A stretch of DNA of 64,000 nucleotides from Variovorax sp. (GTDB lineage Bacteria; Pseudomonadota; Gammaproteobacteria; Burkholderiales; Burkholderiaceae_C), in NCBI GenBank assembly GCA_017744285.1, contig JAGIBP010000002.1, forward strand, positions 97,549 through 161,548, in the 5' to 3' direction. The notes below the pieces were generated by a model. It did not search any database and had not been told where the DNA came from. It saw only the letters and a program-made list of their open reading frames with translations. Shown piece after piece: positions 26,631 to 33,700 of the stretch (within the stretch, counting starts at the first letter, position 1; each line of letters starts with the position of its first letter). The position numbers and the translations under genes were made by a program.

Positions 26631-26648
26631 TTCCCCCTGGAGGGGGAA
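26631..26648. promoter_or_regulatory. 18-bp near-perfect palindrome in the TctC/LuxR divergent region
   Basis: TTCCCCCTGGAGGGGGAA: two 8-base arms (TTCCCCCT/AGGGGGAA) around a GG centre. It lies between the TctC start (26573) and the LuxR-type gene start (26685), about 36 bases before the latter. Its size and symmetry fit an operator for a dimeric regulator such as the adjacent LuxR-type protein. Alternatively it could be a dispersed genomic repeat, which needs a genome count. Confidence 0.45.
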
Positions 26649-26684
26649 GATGCCATCCGTCGTCCTCGTCGATCCTCGCGCCCC

Positions 26685-27497
26685 ATGTTGTCCACTCAAT
26701 CGCTGCAACTCGTTCCGGGAGGAGCCGCTGCGCGCGCCATGGCGGACATGGTGGAAGCCGCCGGGACCGACCGCTTCGGATCCGCGTTGCTGAACCACCT
26801 GCAGGAGGCCTGCGGCGCCGACTATTGCGCCGTTTTCCGCATCGGCGCCGAAGCGCCCAGCGAAGTGGCCACCGGCAGCTACGACGGATCGCAGACGGCG
26901 CACTCGCGCGTGGCGACGTACCTGCAGCGGGCGTACTGGTCGAAGGACCCGGCGATGGTGTACGCGCAGACGCAGTTGTCCGGTACGGTCCCGATGCTGA
27001 TGCGCATGGATGTCAGCCATCTGCAAGACCCCATGCTTCGCGAGGCGATCTGGCCTCGCATCCGCGACCGGGTCGTCGTCGCCGGCCGCAGCCGATACTG
27101 CACCTTCAGCATGAGCGTGCTGCGCGAAGGATGGGGCGGCTTCACGCCGGTGGAGATCGAACGCGTCGGCGCTTCGGCAGACCTGCTGATCTCCGTGCTT
27201 GCCAAGCACGCCGAGCTGATCGGCCGCGCACCCGGCGCGATGGCGGGTGTCATCAGCTCGCTCCCGGACATCGAAGCTGGCATCGAAAGCGAATCGCCGC
27301 TGACCCGGCGCGAAGGCCAGGTCTGTGCGCGCATCCTCTACGGCCTCACGACGACCGGCATCGCGCTCGACCTCGGCGTCTCCACCGAAACGGTCAAGAC
27401 CTTCCGCAAGCTCGCCTACCGGCGCCTTCGGATCGGCAGCGAGCGCGAATTGCTCCAGTGGTACCTGGCGCTACAGGATCGCCTCGGGCGCTCGTGA
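26685..27497 (+). CDS. LuxR-type transcriptional regulator with GAF/autoinducer-like sensor
   Basis: 270-aa regulator starting MLSTQSLQLVPGGAAARAMA. The N-terminal 190 residues look like a sensor domain (FGSALLNHLQEACGADYCAV, then CTFSMSVLREGWGGFTPVEI). I cannot say whether it is GAF-like or autoinducer-binding. The C-terminal LuxR DNA-binding domain starts LTRREGQVCARILYGLTTTG and continues STETVKTFRKLAYRRLRIGS. The upstream in-frame ATG at 26589 would add a poor N-terminus spanning the palindrome, so 26685 is chosen. It is divergent from the TctC-TfdB pair and likely controls it. Its end overlaps the convergent LysR gene by 27 bp. Confidence 0.82.
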   Translation: MLSTQSLQLVPGGAAARAMADMVEAAGTDRFGSALLNHLQEACGADYCAVFRIGAEAPSEVATGSYDGSQTAHSRVATYLQRAYWSKDPAMVYAQTQLSGTVPMLMRMDVSHLQDPMLREAIWPRIRDRVVVAGRSRYCTFSMSVLREGWGGFTPVEIERVGASADLLISVLAKHAELIGRAPGAMAGVISSLPDIEAGIESESPLTRREGQVCARILYGLTTTGIALDLGVSTETVKTFRKLAYRRLRIGSERELLQWYLALQDRLGRS

Positions 27498-28406
27498 AAT
27501 CTCGCGTCCCATGCGCGCCAGCGCTTCCTTGAGCCACATGACCGCCTCATCGGCATTCGAGCGCGCATCCCAGCACACGTAGAGCCGGTAGCTCGGCAGC
27601 TCGAAGGGCAGCGGCATCGCCTCGAGTTGCGCCGCATAGCGTGCCGCCACGCGCTGCGGAAAGACGCCCATCGCGTCGGTGCTGACAAGAAGGTCCACCA
27701 GTTGCCCGAAGGTCGTGACCGCGGCCTGCACATGGCGCGTGCGGCCCTGGCGCGCGAGGATCTGGTCCATGGTGTCGTCGAGCACGGACCGGCTCTGCCC
27801 CAGCACCACATGCGGCACCGCGCAGAAGGTGTCGACGTCCACGCCCCGGTCGAAACCCGGATGCCCGCGCCGCGCCACCGCGACGTAGCGGTCCTCGTGC
27901 AGCAGCTCCGACTCGACGCCCGTGGGCGGCGCCATTCTTGGCAGCAGCCCCACGTCGATATCGCCTCGTCGCAGCTGCTCGGGCATGCGGCTGTAGTCGG
28001 CCAGCTCCCAGGCGATGCGGATGCGCGAGCCGCAGGCGTTCAGTTCGCGGCACAGGAGCGGCAGCACCGTGCGGCCACTGTGGTCGCTGCCGCCGATGCG
28101 CAGGATGCGGTCCGACGTCGCGGGGTCGAACGCGCGGTCCGCATGGAGCAGCTGCTGCAGCTCCTGCAGCACGGCCTCCACGCGCGGCGCGAGCGCCAGC
28201 GCGCGCGGGGTCGGCACCACGCCGTGCGCGGTGCGGGTGAAGAGCGGGTCGTCGAAGGTCTCGCGCAGGCGCTTGAGCGACCCACTCACCGCCGGCTGGC
28301 TCAGGAACAGACGCGATGCCGCGCGCGACACGCTGCGCTCGCGCAGCAAGGCATCGAAGGTTCGCAGCATCGCCAGGTCGACACCACGGATATCAGGCCG
28401 GCCCAT
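27471..28406 (-). CDS. LysR-family transcriptional regulator
   Basis: 311-aa LysR regulator. It starts MGRPDIRGVDLAMLRTFDAL and has the winged HTH with RSVSRAASRLFLSQPAVSGS (about residues 24-43) and LKRLRETFDDPLFTRTAHGV. The effector domain follows, with a GDIDVGLLPRM ligand-binding segment. The 'FDxLLRERSVSRAA' style and PLFTRTAHG wing place it near NodD/LinR/NahR-like regulators of aromatic catabolism. It is divergent from the TctC-Rieske oxygenase pair, whose regulator it probably is. Convergent 27-bp overlap with the LuxR-type gene. Confidence 0.92.
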   Translation of the reverse strand: MGRPDIRGVDLAMLRTFDALLRERSVSRAASRLFLSQPAVSGSLKRLRETFDDPLFTRTAHGVVPTPRALALAPRVEAVLQELQQLLHADRAFDPATSDRILRIGGSDHSGRTVLPLLCRELNACGSRIRIAWELADYSRMPEQLRRGDIDVGLLPRMAPPTGVESELLHEDRYVAVARRGHPGFDRGVDVDTFCAVPHVVLGQSRSVLDDTMDQILARQGRTRHVQAAVTTFGQLVDLLVSTDAMGVFPQRVAARYAAQLEAMPLPFELPSYRLYVCWDARSNADEAVMWLKEALARMGREISRAPEAIL

Positions 28407-28422
28407 ATCAGTTATCCAAATG

Positions 28423-28442
28423 TTCGAATTGATTCGCGCGAA
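28423..28442. promoter_or_regulatory. Candidate LysR operator in the LysR/TctC divergent region
   Basis: TTCGAATTGATTCGCGCGAA: outer TTCG/CGAA inverted repeat containing the palindromes TTCGAA (28423-28428) and TTCGCGCGAA (28433-28442). It sits 17 bases upstream of the LysR ATG and about 46 bases before the TctC ATG. This is a usual place for an autoregulatory LysR recognition site with an activation site next to it. Seen by eye only. Confidence 0.4.
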
Positions 28443-28488
28443 GTGGACTTCTATCGTATGCGGACCCACAAGAACGAAGGAGACATGC

Positions 28489-29502
28489 ATGTCAGATCGC
28501 CCTCACGATGGCGCTTTCCGCGCGCGCCGGCGCCGCTGCATCGCCGGCCTCGCCGCACTCGCGCTGAACACCGCGGTGCCGGGCGCCCTCGCACAGACGC
28601 CGCCCGCCTTTCCCAACAAGGTGATCCGCATCATCCCGTTCGGCACGGCCGGCGGGCCGATCGACACGCTCGCGCGCGTCTACGGCGAAAAGCTCCAGCA
28701 GCGTTGGGGCCAGGCGGTGATCGTCGACCCCAAGCCCGGCGCCAGCGGGATCATCGCGGCCGACTACGTCGCCAAGGCGCCGCCCGACGGCTACACGGTG
28801 CTGCTGACGATGCCGATCACGCACATCAACAACGCGATCCTGCAACCCAAGCTGCCTTACGACCCGGTCAAGGATTTCGAGGCCATCACGCAGATCGGCA
28901 CGGGCGGCCCGATGCTGGTGGCGCGGGCCGATGCGCCGTATTCGAACCTCAAGGAATTCGTGGCCTACGCCAAGGCGCATCCGGGCATGACCTACGGCAC
29001 CTGGGGCATGGGCTCGCAGGCGCATCTGCTGGGCGAACTGTTGAAGGAGAAAGCGGGCCTCCAGTTCACCCACGTCGCCTACAAGGCCGAGGCGGCGGCG
29101 CACAACGACATGATCGGCGGCATGCTCGATTTCGCCTGGGCCAACCCGTCGACGGCGCGCGTGCAGGCGCAGGGCGGCAAGATGAAGGTCCTGGGCGCCA
29201 CCGGCACCGCGCGCGCCTCCACCCTGCCCGACGTGCCGCTCTTCTCCGAGCAAGGCTACTCGGGCTTCGACCTGGACAGCTGGGTCGGTTTCTATGCCCC
29301 GGCGAAAACGCCGCCGGCCATCGTCGAGCAATGGCATCAGGCGCTGCGCGAGATCACGCACATGCCCGATGTGAAGGCGCGCCTGATTGCCTTCGGGTTC
29401 GAGCCGCTGGGCAATACGCCGGCGCAATTCAAGGCCAATGTCCAGGCCGACCTTCCGCGCGTGGCCGCGCTGATCAAGGCCGCCGGTGTCACGGCGGAAT
29501 GA
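28489..29502 (+). CDS. Bug-family (TctC-like) tripartite tricarboxylate receptor
   Basis: 337-aa periplasmic receptor starting MSDRPHDGAFRARRRRCIAG, with an AAGGAG site at 28477-28482. The arginine-rich start before the hydrophobic stretch (RARRRRCIAGLAALALNTAV) resembles a Tat-like signal without the full twin-arginine consensus. Mature motifs are FPNKVIRIIPFGTAGGPIDT, VIVDPKPGASGIIAADYVAK and APPDGYTVLLTMPI. It is followed 28 bp later by a Rieske oxygenase gene, so the ligand is probably the aromatic carboxylate oxidised by that enzyme. Confidence 0.92.
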   Translation: MSDRPHDGAFRARRRRCIAGLAALALNTAVPGALAQTPPAFPNKVIRIIPFGTAGGPIDTLARVYGEKLQQRWGQAVIVDPKPGASGIIAADYVAKAPPDGYTVLLTMPITHINNAILQPKLPYDPVKDFEAITQIGTGGPMLVARADAPYSNLKEFVAYAKAHPGMTYGTWGMGSQAHLLGELLKEKAGLQFTHVAYKAEAAAHNDMIGGMLDFAWANPSTARVQAQGGKMKVLGATGTARASTLPDVPLFSEQGYSGFDLDSWVGFYAPAKTPPAIVEQWHQALREITHMPDVKARLIAFGFEPLGNTPAQFKANVQADLPRVAALIKAAGVTAE

Positions 29503-29530
29503 ATGAGTGAATGAAAGAAAAGGAATCTCG

Positions 29531-30736
29531 ATGACCCGACCTGCTGCGCAAGCCCTCGACACCGGTACGGCCTACGGCCGCCAGCCGGGCGTGCACGACC
29601 CCCTGCTCACCGAGGTCGGCCCCGGCAAGCCGATGGGTGAACTGCTGCGCCGCTACTGGCACCCGATCGGCCTGGCCGCCGATGCCAGCGGCACGCCCAG
29701 ACAGGTGCGCGTGCTCGGCGAAGACCTGATCCTCTTTCGCGACGGCACCGGCCGGCCCGGCCTCGTGTACCCCCACTGCATGCACCGCGGCGCCTCGCTC
29801 TACTACGGCAAGGTCGAAGAGCGCGGCATCCGCTGCTGCTATCACGGCTGGCTCTTCGACGTGCAGGGCCACTGCGTCGAACAGCCCTGCGAGCCGGAAA
29901 TGGGCCTTGCGCGTGCGCGCGAGCGGGCGCGCCAGCCCTGGTATCCGGTCGAAGAACGCTACGGCCTCATCTGGGCCTACATGGGCCCGCCCGAGAAGAA
30001 GCCCGTGCTGCCGCGCTACGAGTGTCTCGAAGTCCTGGACGAAGGCGAGTTCGTCGAGACCGACGACGCGAGCATCGGCGGGGGCGGTCCCCCGGTCATC
30101 CCCTGCAACTGGCTCCAGCACTACGAGAACCTGGTGGACCCCTTCCATGTCGTGGTGCTGCATTCCTCGTTCAGCGGCGTGCAGTTCGTGCCCGAGATGG
30201 CGGTCATGCCGCAGGTCGAGTGGGACACGACGGAACTGACGGTGCGCGTGACGTCGCGGCGCCAGCTGCCCGATGGGCGCATGTTCCGCCGGATCGCGGA
30301 GGCTGGCCTGCCGACGCTGCGCATCATTCCGAACCCCAAGTTCGGACGCGGCGGGCGCGTGGAATCGCTGGGCTGGGTGCTGCCGATCGATGACGGCAGC
30401 TTCCGCATCTATGTCGCGGGCCGGGTGCGCGAAAAGGGCGACCTGCAGCGCATGCGCTCGCGCCCGGACGGCAAGCGGCTGTGGGAAGACATGGCCGAAG
30501 CGGACCATCAGCAGTACCCCGGCGACTACGAGGCCATGGTGAGCCAGGGCGTCGTCGCCAGGCATTCCGAAGAGCACCTGGCGACCACCGACCGCGGGAT
30601 CGTGATGCTGCGCAGGCTGCTGAAGAAGCAGCTCGACATCCTGCAGGAAGGCGGCGACCCGGCGGGCGTCTTCTTCGATCCGGCCACGCCGCCCATCGCG
30701 TTCTCGTCGGGGAACTGGATGGAGCAAGCGGCATAG
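29531..30736 (+). CDS. Rieske non-heme iron aromatic oxygenase, alpha subunit (phthalate-dioxygenase-like)
   Basis: 401-aa oxygenase component. The Rieske [2Fe-2S] ligands are in CMHRGASL (C-x-H) and CCYHGW (C-x2-H), about 17 residues apart. The mononuclear iron site is visible as ENLVDPFHVVVLH (Asp-x2-His-x4-His). The ATG at 29531 follows AGGAATCTCG; an in-frame ATG at 29507 is less well placed. It resembles single-subunit oxygenases such as phthalate 4,5-dioxygenase or demethylases. No ferredoxin/flavin reductase gene is in the window, so an external reductase is needed. The substrate is likely delivered via the adjacent TctC receptor. Confidence 0.9.
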   Translation: MTRPAAQALDTGTAYGRQPGVHDPLLTEVGPGKPMGELLRRYWHPIGLAADASGTPRQVRVLGEDLILFRDGTGRPGLVYPHCMHRGASLYYGKVEERGIRCCYHGWLFDVQGHCVEQPCEPEMGLARARERARQPWYPVEERYGLIWAYMGPPEKKPVLPRYECLEVLDEGEFVETDDASIGGGGPPVIPCNWLQHYENLVDPFHVVVLHSSFSGVQFVPEMAVMPQVEWDTTELTVRVTSRRQLPDGRMFRRIAEAGLPTLRIIPNPKFGRGGRVESLGWVLPIDDGSFRIYVAGRVREKGDLQRMRSRPDGKRLWEDMAEADHQQYPGDYEAMVSQGVVARHSEEHLATTDRGIVMLRRLLKKQLDILQEGGDPAGVFFDPATPPIAFSSGNWMEQAA

Positions 30737-30758
30737 CCGTCATGCGCGCGCGCCCTCG

Positions 30759-33700
30759 TCAGACTTCGTATTCCGGCGGCAGCACGATCGCCGGGGCCGC
30801 CTGCAAGCCCGGCAGGCTTGCCAGGATCGCGAGCTGCTGCTGCATCAGTTGCATCTGGTGCGCGACGACCTGGTGCAGGTGGCTGTCGTGTGTGGCCGCG
30901 CCAGCGATCGCCGGCACCTGGAATGCGCGCGCCGTGGCGGCCGGGGCGGGCGCCAGTTCCACGGGGTCGGCCACGCGCGCTTCCACGGGCGCCTGCGCGA
31001 CCGTCGACTCGATCCAGAAGCGCTTGCGCTCGAACGGATAGGTCGGCAGCACCACGCGGTGCCTGTTCGCACGCTCATCGAGCGCGACCAGGTCGATGTC
31101 CGCGCCCGCGGCCCAGATGCGGCCGGCGCCGAGCCGCCAGGCCCGGCATTCGTCCTCGGGCCCGGTGCCGAGCAGGACGATGGTGGGCGACGGCGCCTCC
31201 TCGGCGCCGCGCTGCCGGCTCAGCGTCGGCAAGGTGTGGCGCGGACCGACCTCGACGAACAGCGGGTTCCCGAGCTGGCTCGTGAGTTCACCGAGCGCCG
31301 GCGAGAAGCGCACCGACTCGCGCACATGGCGCATCCAGTACCCCGGATCGGTGGCCTCCTCGGCGGTCAGCAGGCTGCCGGTCAAGGTCGAGTAGACCGC
31401 CAGGGTCGGCGCCGCGAGGCGCAGCGCGGGCGCGGGCGCTTCGCTGGCGGCGCGCGGGCCCTCGTTCAGGTCCAGGTCCACGGCGCTCGATGCCAGGAAC
31501 AGGCTGGACTCGATGTCCCGGGCTTCGAGCACCTCGCGCAGCCGCTCGAGCTCGTCCATCGGCCCGGCCACGAGACAACCCGAGGTGCCGAGGTCGGCCG
31601 CCAGCGAGACGCGCTCGGGCAGCAGCGGCGACAGCTGCGCGGCAGCCCGGGGCACCGACAGCATGATCTCGGCGCGCCGCGTGTGCATCGAGTCGGCGCG
31701 CCGTTCCACCAGCTTGACCGCGTCGTCGAGCGGCATCACCCCGGCGAGTACCGCAGCCACGAACGCGCCGACGCCGCGGCCCAGCACGGCGGCCGGCTGC
31801 ACCTGCAGCGACAGCAGCTGGCGCGCGAGCGCATATTCGATCGCGAAGGTCGCGGCCTGTCCGAAGGAGGCCACGGACGGGTCGTCGGAGAAAAGATGCG
31901 CGCGCAGGTCGAACCCCAGCACGCGTTCGAAGGCCGCGTGGCACTCGTCCAGCGCGGCACGGAAGATGGGCTCCTGCGCATACAGCGCGCGGCCCATGCC
32001 GTGGTACTGCGGCTCCTGGCCGGGAAACACCAGCACGGGCTGGGGCCTCGACGCGCCCGTTCGTGCCTGGAAGCTTCCCGGCGCGTCCGCCGCGCGCAAC
32101 GCGGCCGCGGCCTCGGCGGGCGAGCGCGCGACGACGCCTGCGCGGTGGGCGAAGGTCTTGCGGCCGACGCGCAGCGTGTGCGCCACATCGGGCAGGCAGA
32201 TGCGCGGATGCGCCTCGAGGTGGGCGGCCAGCTGCATGCGGGCCGCCGCGAGCGCGGCCGGCGTGCGCGCCGACAGCACCAGCAGCTGGGGCGCGGCCGA
32301 GATGTCCGAGTCGGGCCGCGCCGGCGCCTCTTCGACGATCACGTGCGCGTTGGTGCCGCCGACGCCGAAGGAGCTCACGCCGGCGCGCCGGGGCGTCTCG
32401 CCGCGCGGCCAAGGGTGCAGGCTGTCGTTGACCTTGAAGGGCGTGCGTTCGAAGTCGATGCGGGGATTGGGCCGCGTGAAATGCACCGTGGGCGGGATGC
32501 ACTCGGCGTTCAGCGCCAGGGCCGTCTTGATCAGCCCGGCGGCGCCGGCGGCCGTGACCAGGTGGCCGACGTTGCTCTTGACCGAGCCGATGCGGCAGAA
32601 GCCGGTGTCGGGCGTCTCGCGCGCATAGGCGCGCGTGAGGCCCTCGATCTCGACCGGGTCGCCCATGGGCGTGGCCGTGCCGTGGGTCTCGACGTACGAG
32701 ATGCTGCGCGCGTCCACGCCCGCCGAAGCCAGGGCGGCCGAGACCACGGCAGCCTGGCCGTCGATGCTGGGCGCCGTGAAGCTGGCCTTGGCGCCGCCGT
32801 CGTTGTTGACGGCCACGCCGCGCAGCACCGCGTGGATCGGGTCGCCGGCGGCCAGCGCGTCGCTGAGCCGCTTGAGCATGACCACGCCCGCGCCGTCGCT
32901 GAACACCGTGCCTTGCGCGTGCTCGTCGAAGCTGCGCGTGTGGCCGTCGGGCGACAGCATGGCGCCCTCCTCGTAGAGGTAGCCGCTGCGCGGCGGGCAG
33001 GTGATCGCGACGCCGCCCGCCAGGGCCGCATCGCATTGCCCCGAGCGCAGCGCCTGGAAAGCCTGCGCCACGGCGACCAGCGATGTCGAACAGGCGGTGT
33101 GGACCGCGATCGCAGGTCCCGTCAGGTTCAGGCGATGCGCCACGCGCGTGGCGATGTAGTCCTTCTCGTTGGCCAGCATGACCTGGAACGGGCCGAACTC
33201 GTTCACCAGCTCGGGCTGCTTCTGCACGTGGTTCAGGAAGTAGGTGGCGTTGTTCATGCCCGCGTAGATCCCGACCGAGCCCGGGCACTGGTCGGGCGTG
33301 TAGCCCGCGCGCTCCATGCACTCCCAGCACAGTTCGAGGAACAGGCGCTGCTGCGGGTCCATGAGGAGCGCCTCCTTGGGGTTGATGCCGAAGAAAGCCG
33401 CGTCGAACCACTCGACATCGTCGATCAGCCCGCGCGCGCGCACGTAGTTCGGATTGGCCCGCAGCGCGGCGCCCACAGCGGGGTCGAGCGTCGCGTCGTC
33501 GAAGAAGCTGATCGAGTCGCGCCCTTCGCAGAGGTTGTCCCAGAACTGCTCGATGCTGTTCGCGCCCGGGAAGCGGCCCGCCATGCCGACGATCGCGATG
33601 GGCTCGTCGAGATCGGACGACGACGGCTTCGCGCGCGCCGGCTCGGGCCGGACCGGCGGCTGCGGGGACGCGGCGCCGTCGAGTTGCACGGCCAGCGCCT

